DNA of 64,000 nt, taken from NCBI GenBank assembly GCA_034766995.1, contig CM068315.1, forward strand, positions 21,544,344 to 21,608,343. Reading direction: 5' to 3'. The notes beneath the pieces are model-generated. The model was not told the DNA's origin. It did not search any database and saw nothing but the letters and a program-made list of their open reading frames with translations. Origin of the DNA: Acanthacorydalis orientalis (taxonomy: Eukaryota; Arthropoda; Insecta; Megaloptera; Corydalidae). Positions 46,096-59,760 of this stretch are shown one piece after another (positions within the stretch are counted from its first letter, which is position 1; the number at the start of each line of letters is the position of its first letter). The position numbers were made by a program, and so were the translations under genes.

Positions 46096-47390
46096 TTAGT
46101 GTCAAAATTAATTAAGTACTTTTAAATTAAATCAATCGTAACTTCGTTCTAAATTAAAGTATTTTCTCGTCATTTTATGATTTTGAACAGCTAACTTTAA
46201 GATTTAAAAACATCAATCTCTTGGCCAAACAGTTGGCATAACCTCACAAAACAGTAATGAATTCGATAGCATCCGAATAGCAGCATATTAGCCACTGCAT
46301 ACTTTTCGCATTCCAGTTGAAAAAAATACTACCGAAGCCGTAGGAATCTTTCCAATCAAAAACACCCCGGATAACCGAAAAAATTTGAAGATGAAGAGCT
46401 AGAGATGCTGTTAAGGACCCGGCTAGGTTTAGAAAGTCGAAAAAATCGATTTTTGTCTTATAAATTGATAGATTGAATTATGTAGAATAAGACTAACTGT
46501 ATAATTAACTGAAACTATGTAACAAATGTAGCTGAAACTGTGACTGAACTATGTAGAATGAACTTGTTTTCGAAGTTTAAATGCGTTTTTCACGAAATGG
46601 TTTTATTTCAACCCGCTGTGGTGTGCATAACTCTGGAATTAATTGTCCGATTCACTTAAAATTTGGGATATAGGTTTAAATTAAGTGTCTGTACTGTATG
46701 AACTACTTTTGTATATGTGTCTTTGCTATTTCTATTTTTTTACCATGAAAAAGCCATAAAATTTCTTTAAAAATCGCTTTTTCCTTGTATACGCTGTCAT
46801 TTTGCTAATAATAATTTTTTTAATGTCCGTAGTTGTCCATAAGTTAAAACTCCGCTTAGACTAAACTAGAACTTACTTAACAACTCGAAGTTACCCAACA
46901 AGAAATTTCCTGTCGCTTACATCGGCTGAGAAAAATTCAAAAGTTACACTGATGGATTCCATAAGAAGATGCGACACATCTATATCTTCGCTTACAAGTT
47001 TGAAAAAAGAAGGATGTTTTGCATAATACCATAATCGGGAAAAATAGGCTTTGTACGTCAATCATAAACATCGAAAATCATTATGGATTATGCCCAGTAA
47101 AACGTCGACATCAACACTGAAACCAAATATTTACACCAACAAAGTGTTATTGTGTATTTGGTGGGGCATTTTTTTTTGTATTGTGTGGTGCAATATGTGT
47201 TACTCAAACCTGGTCAGATTGTAAATTCAGAGCATTAGCAACAACAGCTCGTCTGTTTGAGCGATCTACAATATCTAATCTACAGAAAAGAAGATTTGAA
47301 TTTCTCTTAATCTCTTTTATTCGGAATTTGAGTGAAATTATCTGTCTACAATTTTTACACCTATGATTCCAAATTAAAATAAAATATTAT
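46092..47390 (+). mobile_element. Decayed mariner interrupted by a 440-bp insertion
   Basis: The 5' end (TTTAGTGTCAAAATTAATTA onward) matches the 33.98-kb element for about 250 bp. Coding traces on the plus strand: PKKFEDEELEMLL at about 46375-46415; then, after about 440 bp of unrelated DNA, LEVTQQEISCRLHRLRKIQK (46880-46940) and KTSTSTLKPNIYTNKVLLCI (about 47095-47160). These are consecutive parts of a Mos1-like transposase. Stops and shifts throughout; the 3' terminus was not identified. Confidence 0.7.
46420..46860. mobile_element. Unidentified insertion within the mariner
   Basis: Non-coding DNA separates two blocks of transposase that should be adjacent (about 20 residues apart). It starts near AAGGACCCGGCTAGGTTTAG and includes AAAAAATCGATTTTT. 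No clear terminal repeats or target duplication were resolved. Confidence 0.45.
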
Positions 47391-47869
47391 TGCTTTCAGA
47401 ATAAATACCTTGTGCCATGCTTCAGTGTTAAGAACTAGATTCTTGACATTTATCACGAGTTTGTTTTAGACACATATTAAACGGTGACTTGTTGGCTCAC
47501 TTAGGTACTAACTGATGTCCCTTCGTAATTAGTACTTGTGTAAACCAATAGTAAATTATTCTTTAATTTAAGACTAACAAACACATGATAATGGAAACGA
47601 AATATCGAGAATTTAGTTTCCAGCACAATAATTATGATTGCTCCTATTTTATTGCGTTTTTTTTTTTTATTACAGATTATAATAATATTACAGCTAATAT
47701 TTAAATTAAAAAATTGACAGATAAACACCGATTAATTCGTATATTAAAATAATTTTAACACCAGATCAGAATATTTTCTAAAATTTTCTGTTAAATGTTA
47801 TAATATTGTTGAAATAATTTAATTTAAATAAAGACATACATTTCAAAAATATTAAAACACCATGTGTGA

Positions 47870-48002
<133 letters not shown>

Positions 48003-49499
48003 CATCTTATTTAGATGACACCAAAGGGAATTTAAGACAAAAATAATATTGAATGTACCTTTTATATATACATAATTTATCTAAAGTGTAATATTTTTAT
48101 AATTATAGTAATTTTAAAAGTTACGCGTTTATCATATTTACAGCACTCCCGTTATCAGACAGTTTTAGACGAAAAATATTTTTAAACAGCAATGAAATCA
48201 GTGTATGTAAACTTACAGTAACAGTTTTATCTACATTGAATAAATATTTTTTTGGTTTGGGACGATTTTACGCTTTTTATTTTTTTCATTATTTTTAATA
48301 AGTGTCTTTAATAGTATACTTACATTTATTTCTTTTTCAAACGATAGTCAAAAAAGTTAACGAATCACGGTTCTAAATAAGAATTATTGGTAACATAACG
48401 TTCTTATTTTACTAAATAAGTATTACTTCAATGCTGAAAGATGTTTTATTATTATTAAATATCAAAAGAAATGTTATCTTCGCCTGATTCTTGGGTAGGT
48501 AATAAACTTGTTTTTCAATTAACAATCACACATTTCATTCCGGGGAAGATAAATTATTTCAAGAAACAATATTCAATGGTATACATCATTTTCATTTATA
48601 AACATTTCATTTATAATTAATTAATTAACATTTCATTTATAATAATAATGAACATATAACATTTACAAATAAATCATTGTTAATCCTTTTGTATAAAATA
48701 TGAAATTCATTTGTATTATTGTTTTTTAATAGTGAATGTATATCATTCTTTTATAACCAACGATAAATAATTCAATCGGCTTTATTGAATTGATGAAATC
48801 ATTATCGCAAGTCATTTTAATTGAATGAATCGAGTTGGTTGATAGATAACAGAAAGACGATTTATTTTACTAGATATTAATTTTTGTACTGCATTTTATT
48901 ACAATGCTATGAGTACATCTAATAAACATGTTAATATAATTATGATATTTGTGTTGTAAGACTATAATTTCAATTACTGAATCAAGAATTCATGTTTTAT
49001 ACTATTCATTAAAAAAGTAATAAATATTTTTGTCGATAGTTTTGTGAAAGATCGATTATTTTAATAAGAAAATATGGCTAACTGAAAAAACAGAAAAGTA
49101 ATTGTTTCTTTATTAAATTACTCTTCTTATTACCGGTTTTAATGAATAAATAGATGCTTTCTTTTTGTAGAAGTTCATTAAACTTCACTATTTTATTGAA
49201 TAGGTCTATTCAAGCTGAAATTAATTTAACTGTACTCGATATGAAACTTATCTGACATTTCATTGATTATTACCGCTTTGATTTTTGCATCGTGTTTCAC
49301 AGCTTTAATTAGTCACAATATAACTAGAATTATGGATATATCACTTCCAGAAAGGAAATTTTCACGCATTCACAAAACTCAAAATGTTTATCTGTGCAAA
49401 TATGTTCAATAATTCATTATTAATTATTTTTGATACAACGTCTTTTCCATCATACCAAACTTTCAAGGTAGTGAAATATCTGAGTTTTTGAGATTTTGT

Positions 49500-49560
49500 C
49501 GTATCTTAGTGTTCTGAGGATGATTGCACTTCCATAGAAAACAATAATAACAATTAAAAG
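49500..49560 (+). repeat. Dispersed core-repeat family, copy at 49.5 kb
   Basis: GTTCTGAGGATGATTGCACT, then TCCATAGAAAACAATAATAA. The homologous region probably extends over 49390-49775. Confidence 0.5.
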
Positions 49561-50990
49561 TAATGCATAATTAGTTATGGAATATTTTTGAACAGAGAAA
49601 TATTTTATATTTTATATGGTGACTGAAAAATTTAAAAGACGATGTCATTGTACTAGTAATGCACATAATCAATAGTAAAAAAATGATAAATAATGAATTA
49701 TTGAATATTTTTGATGAGAAATTTTTGTTTATGGTTTGTAAGATGAAATAATTCATTTGTGAGAAATTTTTTTATGAATATTTCAATATTGTCTTCTACA
49801 TGATTTCCAGTGACATTTATTTTTTCTGTGAAATATTGACATATACTTAAAGCTTCTCGATTAAGATAAGGTTTATTATTATTTTTTTGAGTACCCCTGA
49901 ATTTATAACTTATAATTTTACATAACCTCTTTTTTTGTAAAAAAATGAGATTTCGTACTTTTCAATACTACAAAACGCTTACAGTAACGTAACATTATTT
50001 TGTGCTGGTATAAAAGATTTCGAGATGACCGAGAGGCATGCACGATAATTCGAAATTCATTTGACTCAAAACATAAAACCAATTAAAGACATGAAAATAG
50101 TTCGAAATTCAATGTGCGATAATTGCACTTTAGCTATAAGAATGATGTTTGAGATACTAAATAAAAATAAGAAATCAAATAAAAAATGTTTATCGCATAT
50201 TTATACAGAATAGAAGCTTACGCAATAATTGTGTAAAAATTATAAACACACATGCAAACAATGAAGGGTTAAAATAACTCTCTTGAAATGACTTTCTTGA
50301 ACGAATTTGAAAAGAAGACCTTATGGACAATGTAATCACATATAATAAATAGTACGTCTTCCATTACGACCCTCAAATTAAAAGGTAAAACCTTCTGTAC
50401 ACAACGTTCACCTCTTCTTGATTAAATAATACAGAAATGTCACGTTTCAAAATGAATTTAATAGTGAATATAATGTTGATATTTTCTTCGTACGTGTCCT
50501 GATAGTTTTTGTCTTTTTGAACCTGATTTTTTATTTCCCATTGTTCTTCTCTTATCCAATAGAAAATAGAGAATAGATGTTCTTAAAAGTTGAAGGCCAT
50601 CGGATATCACAATAATAGGATCATAGGTACAAAAAAACCATATGAATAATAATATGTCAATCTATAATAATGTTTTAATGAAAATGATTTAAATAAAAAA
50701 AATATTTCAAGTATATAAATTATTATAAAGACTTTTATATTTAAAGTATAGTAAGAAAGTAGGAACAGCAACGAGAGTTTCGTAAAATTAGAATTAATAA
50801 ATTCGAATCAAATTTAATACGAAATAAATAGTTTTTCAAAAATATATTTTCATTCCTCACACAACATCAAAAAAATCTGATCAAAATGTTCAATAATTAA
50901 TTATTTTTATTAGTTATGCGCAATTAAATGATTATACATCATTCTTAGAGGATTAAGGCAAAAATGAGATGTTTTTCTATATATTAACAA

Positions 50991-51055
50991 TCTAAGAATG
51001 ATAGCATCGCCATTGAAACAAGATTAAAGATTATAATAATAATCAATAATAAATT
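50991..51055 (+). repeat. Dispersed core-repeat family, copy at 51.0 kb
   Basis: TCTAAGAATGATAGCATCGC, CATTGAAACAAGATT, then ATAATAATCAATAATAAA. Confidence 0.6.
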
Positions 51056-51313
51056 TAAAAACTCGTTGTAGACTAAAATATGTAGTTGAATGGGTATTGA
51101 AATTGTTTGTGAATTTAGTTATTGTGTCAAAAACTATAATTGTAATGGAAAAATGGATTAACAGAGAACATTATTAAAATGTAGAAAATAAATATAATAC
51201 GTGTAAAAAGAAAGAAAAGTCAAATTAAACATATTCTAAAAATTAACAGTAGGTTTACTTATTTTATAATTTTTGAATTGGAAGAAAATTTACAGTATTA
51301 GATGTTTAAATTA

Positions 51314-51316
<3 letters not shown>

Positions 51317-51387
<71 letters not shown>
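51317..51387. repeat. (TA)n microsatellite
   Basis: Pure TA tract. Confidence 0.95.
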
Positions 51388-51388
<1 letters not shown>

Positions 51389-52467
51389 GAATATAGAAGA
51401 CTATGGGAAACATGATAATAAATAAAAAAAATAATATGCTAGTTGAAAAGTATATCAGATTGTTGTTCGTTGCCTTCTAAGATTACATACAATATAGAAA
51501 ATAGATTCTCTATAAACTTTCAGAGAATTTTAATTTAGATTCTTAATATTTATTTTCTACTTTTTATAGAAAAACACCACATTATTGAATATAATAGGAA
51601 AAAAATGTTATAAAAACAGAGTTGTTTAAATTTTGGATGTATAAGTTATGGATACATGAAAGTTTGTATAACATTTTATTATGAAACTTTTTAAGAAATG
51701 AATTATAGTTCATTGAAATTTGGGTTGTTTCATATGGTTATAAGTTGCTAAAGGTGAAAATTTTGGTAACATCAAATATAGCTAATTACAGATTACTATA
51801 TGTTAGCAAAGTATACAGATTTGTATGAGGCATAACCTGATCCTTATTTTTTTCATTTTTTTTTTGCATTACGTTTAACTTATTTTTTTACTACGTTCAT
51901 AAGTGAACTTATAAATCGTGATTTTATATTTCTATAGTGTTGTCATGTTGAACATTCCGAAAAATATACAGAAAATCGTAATTAATATCCATACATTTTA
52001 GAAATATAATAAACATTTACATTTTTTATTTACATTCAGATACTGTTCATTAATTTATCAATATATAATGTTATTTAAAATTTAAAAAAGTGATGTCAAG
52101 TTCAAATTGGGGAATTTTTGGAGTCAAATACATTGACATCATAAATAATAATATTAATAAATTTTAGTAAAATGGTAATAAAAAAAATATTTCTTTAAAT
52201 TGAAGGATAGCAATCCCGCTATCATATAGGTAAATTAAAATATCTTTTATTATTTACAAAAGAAATGTATTTGTATACTTCAAGTATTTTTATCTCTATT
52301 ATATATCCAATATATGTTATGTATGTTTAAATTGTGAAATGCAGAAATAATTCTACGTTACTTAATTATTGTACAAATTTGTTATAAGTTTCATGATAAG
52401 ATTTGTAACATAACGATATATAGAAAGTAGGTAATAAAATGAATTTATATTTCGTGTAATAAATATG

Positions 52468-52471
<4 letters not shown>
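51388..52471. other. AT-rich DNA, nothing recognised
   Basis: No coding, RNA or element signal was seen between the two TA tracts. Confidence 0.5.

Positions 52472-52538
<67 letters not shown>
52472..52538. repeat. (TA)n microsatellite near a mariner
   Basis: Pure TA tract ending 18 bp before the mariner terminus. Confidence 0.95.
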
Positions 52539-52541
<3 letters not shown>

Positions 52542-52556
52542 ATATACACATGTATA

Positions 52557-53488
52557 CGAGGTCAGACAATTAAGTAATGCGACAAAATTCAAAAATCGAG
52601 TATATTTAAAAATTAAGGTACATCGCTGCGATCCCCTTCAAAGTAGTCCCCTCCCGCATCTATACACTTATTCCAGCGAGTTTTCCAGTTTTCGTAACAA
52701 TTCTGGAACACTTCTTGTGGGACCTCTCCGAGTACCCTCGTCACAGATTCTTGGATATCTTCAACGGAGTCAAAATGTCGACCTTTGACGAATTTTTTCA
52801 TATGGGGGAATAGGAAAAAGTCGCAGGGTGACATGTTCGGTGAATAGGGCGGTTGTGGTAATGTTGCGATGCCTTTAGACGCCAAAAACTGGGAGACACT
52901 GAACGCACTGTGACAGGGAGCATTGTCGTGATGCAGAACCCAAGTCTTCGCGATCTCTGGACGCACTCTGAGCACCCTTTTTCGTAATTTTTCGAGCACA
53001 TTGCGGTAGAATACTTGATTTACGGTTTGTCCAGGTGGTACGAACTCTTTGTGAACCACCCCTTTGCTGTCGAAGAAGCAAATCAACATGGTTTTCACTT
53101 TGGACTTGCTCATTCTCGCCTTCTTTGGCCTTGGTGCTCCAGGGGACAGCCACTGTTGGCTTTGTCGTTTAGTTTCGGGGTCATATTGAAAGAACCAACT
53201 TTCATCACCAGTAATAACTCGATCGAGAAGAGTAGGATCACTTTCAACCTGCTCGAGACAATGCTCGAGACGTTGCTCTAAATTTCTCTGTTCCATTTTC
53301 GTGACATGCACTACTCGCGCGTTGTTACAAAACACTAAACAGCTGGCGAAGAAATGATCGTACGAGGGTGGTCGAGGTCTCAATCGAGAGAGTAGGGATC
53401 TGCTATTACGGTGGCGGAGTTACAGGTTCGCAGTGTTACCACAGGCCGAGAAAAAAAATCGGTCGCATTACTTAATTGTCTGACCTCG
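52557..53488 (-). mobile_element. Deleted mariner with intact catalytic ORF
   Basis: 932 bp. Ends CGAGGTCAGACAATTAAGTA and the inverse of the identical sequence (at least 25 bp perfect), flanked by TA (52555-52556 and 53489-53490). Well-preserved termini and an open ORF suggest a relatively recent insertion. A TA tract lies to the left and a CA/TA tract to the right. Confidence 0.93.
52613..53294 (-). CDS. Mariner transposase catalytic domain, N-terminus deleted
   Basis: The open frame extends 53383-52613, but its first codon is not ATG; the first ATG gives MEQRNLEQRLEHCLEQVESD at about 53296. It contains VITGDESWFFQYDPETKRQS (D1), WVLHHDNAPCHSAF (D2) and PPYSPNMSPCDFFLFP (D3), with 34 residues between D2 and D3, then the C-terminus ENWKTRWNKCIDAGGDYFEG. 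About 100 N-terminal residues holding the paired-type HTH domains are missing compared with the usual roughly 345 aa, lost in a deletion next to the 5' repeat. No stop or frameshift remains. Without a DNA-binding domain it should not recognise the repeats. Expression is unknown. Confidence 0.85.
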
Positions 53489-53493
53489 TATAA

Positions 53494-53552
<59 letters not shown>
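53494..53552. repeat. Compound microsatellite (CA)n(TA)n
   Basis: Starts within a few bases of the mariner's right target duplication. Confidence 0.95.
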
Positions 53553-54303
<751 letters not shown>

Positions 54304-54539
54304 AACATATATATTTGTTTGTATGTATATCTAAACATACACAGATTGATAGAAATTGTTAACTGGAAAAAACGGTATTCTTTTTGTTAGAAAACAGATA
54401 TAAATTATTTTATCATTAAATCTGTTTTATATTTGTAGAAAAAAACCTATAAGGCAATTATTCAATTCGGTCATTTGTATAATTTTAAACATTACCCGTA
54501 AAAATAATATTGAGTTATACAAAAATAATTATTAAAAAG

Positions 54540-54602
<63 letters not shown>

Positions 54603-54660
54603 GTATCAAGCTTTACGCTCGCTTGGTACATACATACACACACACACACATACACACACA
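54540..54660. repeat. (TA)n and (CA)n microsatellites
   Basis: TA tract 54540-54600, a 30-bp gap, then CA/TACA units to about 54660. Confidence 0.95.
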
Positions 54661-55187
54661 AGCTCTTCTGTCGTCCGACAATAATGTGTGTTTGTTTGTT
54701 TATCCTCGATTCGAACGCCCGATTTGATTGATCGATATGAGTGTAACAATGACAATGTGCATGTATTTCAAATGGATTAAATGTTGCTGATTTGACTTCA
54801 ACACGGTTATATATCATATAAAACGAATGATTAGACTCTTCTAGCTGCAGTCTTCGTCCAAGCAACAATGCACTACTCGACTGATTGATATTATTTGTGA
54901 TTCTTGAAATGTTAGATAATTGATAAAGTTTGGCTGTGTACATGAAGTGTACCGTGTACTCCTCCTTCGTATATCAATATATTTTTTTCGCTTACATGGA
55001 GAGGGCGCCAATGTAGGGAACTCAAATCGCTCGAGGGTTGGTGGATCGTTTGGTTGCGATCCCTAGTTTATGATCTTTAACCCTTTGATGCACTTTTGCG
55101 CCGTTAAAGAGAAAAAGGGACTCAATGTTTCAAGATAACGTATGAGTACCAACTAACTAGTCTCCGTGCAAGAACACGCAAAGAGTG

Positions 55188-55270
55188 AATGGCATAGCTG
55201 GTTAGGTAAGGCAATCAAAACGCTAGAGGTCTCGGGGTTCAATTCTTCTTTCGGATTTTTTTTGTTTTGT
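55188..55270 (+). other. tRNA-like segment followed by a T-run, beside a foldback
   Basis: TGGCATAGCTGGTTAGGTAA matches the Pol III A-box, and about 25 nt on CTCGGGGTTCAATTCTTC matches a B-box. A T-run (GATTTTTTTTG) follows. It does not form a complete acceptor stem, so it is more likely a tRNA-derived SINE head than a tRNA gene. Confidence 0.45.
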
Positions 55271-55289
55271 TTTTTGTAATGTAAATGAC

Positions 55290-55829
55290 ATGTTATTATA
55301 AGAATTTCTTTTTTCAATACATTTTTTTTGCAACAATGTCACCTAAAAATGTTTCGACGCTAATTTCATTACTTTTTATTTTTTTATCTTTCAAAAGCAC
55401 ATACATATTTTTATATTCCTAAGAGAACATTAAAATAAATTGACTGCAGCGACGCAAATTTGAAATTACAACGCTGAACGCAGTGGGAAAGATTTCTGAG
55501 CAAAGTTTTAAAGAATTTCCTGTCTCTTCTGTGTAGGAGTCGACTCGCTACATAACGTAATGCTGAATATTTCACAAGAAAAACAGTTATGCAAGTTCCT
55601 CAAAACTTTGCTCCGAAATCTTTTTCACTGTAATCAGCGTTGTTATTTCAAATTTACGTAGCTGCAGTCAATTTATTTTAATGTTCTCTTACGAATATAA
55701 AAATATACACGTGTTTTTAAATCATAAAAAAATAAAAAGTAATAAAATTAGCGTCGAAATATTTTTAGGTGACATTGTTGCAAAAAAAACAATAAAAATG
55801 TATTGAAAAAGAAATTCTTGTAATAACAT
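55290..55829. mobile_element. Second foldback element / long inverted repeat
   Basis: Arms of about 230 bp (55290-55518 and 55598-55829) pair through TTTTTTGCAACAATGTCACC, GACGCTAATTT, AAGAGAACATTAAAATAAAT and TGACTGCAGC, with an 80-bp loop. No coding capacity. Termini and target duplication are not resolved. Confidence 0.8.
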
Positions 55830-55980
55830 AACAATCCTCCTCTTCTTGATAGTTTAGCTTGTTGGTTCTGCACTTCTATTTATCTATGTAGACTTCCTCT
55901 TTATTCATGTTTGCTCCTAAGAAAAAAATCCTAGATTACCAACATCTAACTTCTATTTCAGTATATAAATATTGTTCCAC

Positions 55981-55982
<2 letters not shown>

Positions 55983-56037
<55 letters not shown>

Positions 56038-56056
56038 TTGTATGTATGTATGTGTA
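55983..56056. repeat. Compound microsatellite (TA)n(TG)n
   Basis: TA units, then TG and TATG units. Confidence 0.95.
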
Positions 56057-56235
56057 TAGTCTGTGTGTGTGAACACTGATATCAATTATATTTCTGCGTT
56101 ACAGCTATTATTCGTTATGTCAATAAAGTATTCCATTTAAATATTTTTTTTCATAAATATTAATAATATGATCATAGATTATGGTAGATTGTAATAAATC
56201 TATTAATACATCAATTTATCTCTCCCTCTCTCTTT

Positions 56236-56359
<124 letters not shown>

Positions 56360-56909
56360 GAATGTATGTTTTTAATAATTTTTTTCGTTTGTTTATCGAG
56401 ATAAAACTTTTCAATGTTACCTTTTATCATTATGTGGATAACATACGCTATTCAAAAACCTGAAACAAAGTCACAGACTTACATATACGTTTCAGATAGT
56501 CAATAGTTTCAAAGATAATAATGAATTGTCAACTTTGCAGGCTATTCCTCTTGTTGAATAATGTTGTTGATAAATCTTCAAAGAGTATAGGTATATAGTA
56601 CATGTAATTGTTGACTATCAAATTATTCATTTCAATAAGTATTGAAAGCAACTTGGAGTAAGGGGGTTAACAAGTGTGAGTTAAAAACTATTTTCATTTT
56701 TATTACAATTAACCAAAAAATTCGTCAAATATTGTTTAAAAATGATTATTGTTCAAAATCTAAATAAAAGTACTGGAGCATTTAATATTAAAATGTTATT
56801 ATATAATTTATATTTAATTAATTTAAAATTAAATGCTATAAAAATATTCAATAAATTATTATTTATTTTTGATTATTGCTAGATTTTTTGCCAGATTTTT
56901 CTGTAGTTT

Positions 56910-56985
56910 GGCGCTCTGAGGATCATGGAATTTCTATTGAAATGCGCATAGGAGATAATCGAAAATAATCAATAACATTTTATTG
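56910..56985 (+). repeat. Dispersed core-repeat family, copy at 56.9 kb
   Basis: GCGCTCTGAGGATCATGGAA, then ATTGAAATGCGCATAGGA, GATAATCGAAAATAATCAAT. Similarity to the 49.7-kb region continues to about 57060. Confidence 0.6.
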
Positions 56986-57268
56986 AATATTTTTGTCGAA
57001 ATATTTTGGTGTGGTTTGTAAGATGAAAAAGAATTTCATTTGAGAAAGTTATAATTTAATTTTAGATTTATTGATGAAAAACAAATTAATGAAATTGTTT
57101 AAATATTAAACTATTCAACAGTTCTTTTTCAAGATACTTTGTTTTCTTTATGAAGATATCTTCTTTGTTTTGAATGTAACATTTTTTTTCTCGAAATGAA
57201 TTTTGAAATCATTTTAAAGAATTGCACTTTTCATTTCGAAATGTTTAGTTTTAACCATTACTTATACA

Positions 57269-57271
<3 letters not shown>

Positions 57272-57360
<89 letters not shown>
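57272..57360. repeat. (TA)n microsatellite
   Basis: Long TA tract with one TACATA interruption. Confidence 0.95.
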
Positions 57361-57362
<2 letters not shown>

Positions 57363-58690
57363 GCTACTAAATTCGACGTACTAAAACAATACCAATAAAT
57401 TTTCAATCTTTGGTTATTAATGGATTGACATATACTAAATGATCCGCTGTCATCCGACATCCGCATCAATTAAAGTTCGATAATCAGTGCGTGCGACCAT
57501 GGAAGATTTTTTTTGTTTGACGTATGTATCATAAAAGTTAATTAAATAGTGAAATAAATTCATCCCATATCTTCTGTCATTAATCTAAACAATAAAATGT
57601 ATCGTTCGTTGTGACGAACAAAAAATAATCGGATCTTTGTCATTCATATGAGGCTCTGTAATATCAATTGACGACGAAATATACTAATTCTCTGTTACTT
57701 TTGTTTAGTAAAATATTTTTTAATGGTTTATTTTGTACTCATGATTTACGTATACATATATAATTTTTTTTTTTTAAAAAACAACTTATTTAGTAATGAA
57801 AAAGGATTTATTTAATCATTTTAAATTATAATTGTTTTCTATAACATTTTTAAGCATTTTTGCATTATTTTTATGTCTATATTGTGAATTTTGAGAAATT
57901 TATTGTTAAATAATAGAGACACGTGATTTTTAAGAAATTCAAAGAAGAAAAGCATTCTATTGTTACTATTTTGTAATTACCGGAATATATGATAAATTAT
58001 ATCTGAAGAATACGGAGGATAAACGAGAAGGTCTCAGTTTTTGTTAGATGTGCATCGAAGTACATAATCTGATGTTGTCATAAAAGACAACTCTTTTTAA
58101 GCAGCTAAAATTGAATATTTTTTGGAATTCATTCTGTTATTGAATGGAATGAATTGTACCGGTAATATTTGCTACTATTTTGTTAGAAGATAACTCATAA
58201 ATTATATTCTTAAATCCTTTTTCAAAATCTCATCAATCGATAGTAATACTTTTTTAAGATACAAATCATTCTCTAGCCTCGCTTCAGTGATTTTACTGCG
58301 CAAACTCTAATTCTTTTCTCACGTCGTATTTGATAAATTTTTCGTTTTAAGTAACAAATCTTTCCAAAAATGAGTTTTTATTAAGACATTGAAAGAAAGA
58401 ATTGAATACTAAGCCTCTTCAGTATATTTTATTCAACCTGAAAATATGAACTTAAGTATCAAAATTTATAACGTACCAGAATTATTGTTATACTGTCGTA
58501 GTATATTAAACAGATTCAAAAACACCACATTTGCATTTTACAAATTATTGTTTAACGGTTCTATTAATTATTGCATCGTTTTTATATAACACAAATTCTT
58601 TGTAGTTGCTAAAAAATGCTCCTTTGTTCAGCTTAAATATTAGAAAGTTGCATTGAAGGCCCCTGTTTCTTTATGGGTTCTTTTTGAGTA
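57361..58690. other. AT-rich DNA, no gene recognised
   Basis: No coding frames, RNA genes or element ends were identified. Confidence 0.5.
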
Positions 58691-59760
58691 TTTATTTCAA
58701 TAACAAAATGTGAATACATTAATCAAAGTATTTGCTCTCAGAAGCTACGACTTTTTTCCACTTTTCTTGGAGAAGTTGAATTCCGCGAAGAAAGAATGAT
58801 CTGTCTTTTGAGCCAATCTATTCAACAACCCAATTTTCGACTTCTCCGTAGTTATGGAAATGTATATTTTCCAAATTGTGTTGCATCGATCGGAACAGAT
58901 GGTAATCGATTAGGCCCAGGTTCGGAGAATATGCTGGGTGCGGGAGAACCTCCCATTCGAGCTCCATCAGTGTTTGTTTAACGGCTATAGCAACATGGAA
59001 CCGAACGTTGTCATGGAGAAGAATCGCTTTTCGGCGATTTGATGCAATTGATGGTCGTTTTTGCATCAAATTATCATTTAAACTCTCCAGTTGTTGATAA
59101 CGTTCGGCGGTGATTGCTTCCTTAGGTTTCAACAGCTCATAATACACGACACCCTCCATATCCCACCAAATAGAGAGCATTACTTTGTAATCGTGGATGT
59201 TTCGCTTTGGTGTCGACATTAATAGTTGGCCAGGATCAACCCATGATTTCTTGTGTTTCGGATTGTCGAAATAGATCCATTTTCATCGCCGGTCACAATA
59301 CGCTACACGAAACTTTTTACTTTTTATGCCTTGCAAGCAAAGAAAACGAGATGTTTAAATGATTAGCAATGGCATTTTCGGTCAATTTATGTGGTAACCA
59401 TCTTCCTTCATTCTAAATCTTTTTCATGGCTTGTAAATATCGTAAAATGGTCGTTTTATCGATTGCAAGCTATTGAGCCAATTATTTGAGTGTTTGAGCA
59501 GAGTTTTCTTCAATAGAGCTTTCAATTGTTTATCTTCGATTTTTTCGATTAATCTGGCCGTTGTTTGTCGTGAACGTCACTGTCATTACTTTTGAATCGC
59601 CGAAACCAATCTCTACAAATTGTTTCCGAAGGAGCAGATTCACAATAAGTTTTCGCAAGTAGTCGATGAACTTTAGCTGAACTGTTTTTCAAATAAAAGT
59701 AGTGTAGAAGTACACATTGGAAAAACAACTTTTCACGTTCCATTTTAATTCAGTTATAGA
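58690..59760 (-). mobile_element. Decayed mariner-family element
   Basis: Minus-strand traces of a full transposase: N-terminus MEREKLFFQCVLLHYFYLKN (ATG 59743) with LAKTYCESAPSETICRDWFR; MSTPKRNIHDYKVMLSIWWD and MEGVVYYELLKPKEAITAER (59219 leftwards); RKAILLHDNVRFHVAIAVKQ (D2); YSPNLGLIDYHLFRSMQHNL (D3 region); C-terminus ESKYFD and stop near 58715. Several stops and shifts. Terminal repeats were not clearly identified, so the boundaries are approximate. It is a different lineage from the other mariners here. Confidence 0.8.

Noticed and set aside
55000..55080. Possible LTR start (GGGCGCCAATGTAGGGAACTC)
   Set aside because: No second LTR, polypurine tract, primer-binding site or gag/pol sequence was found nearby.
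55188..55270. Possible tRNA gene
   Set aside because: A-box and B-box are plausible, but there is no acceptor stem or standard anticodon arm; kept only as a tRNA-like segment.
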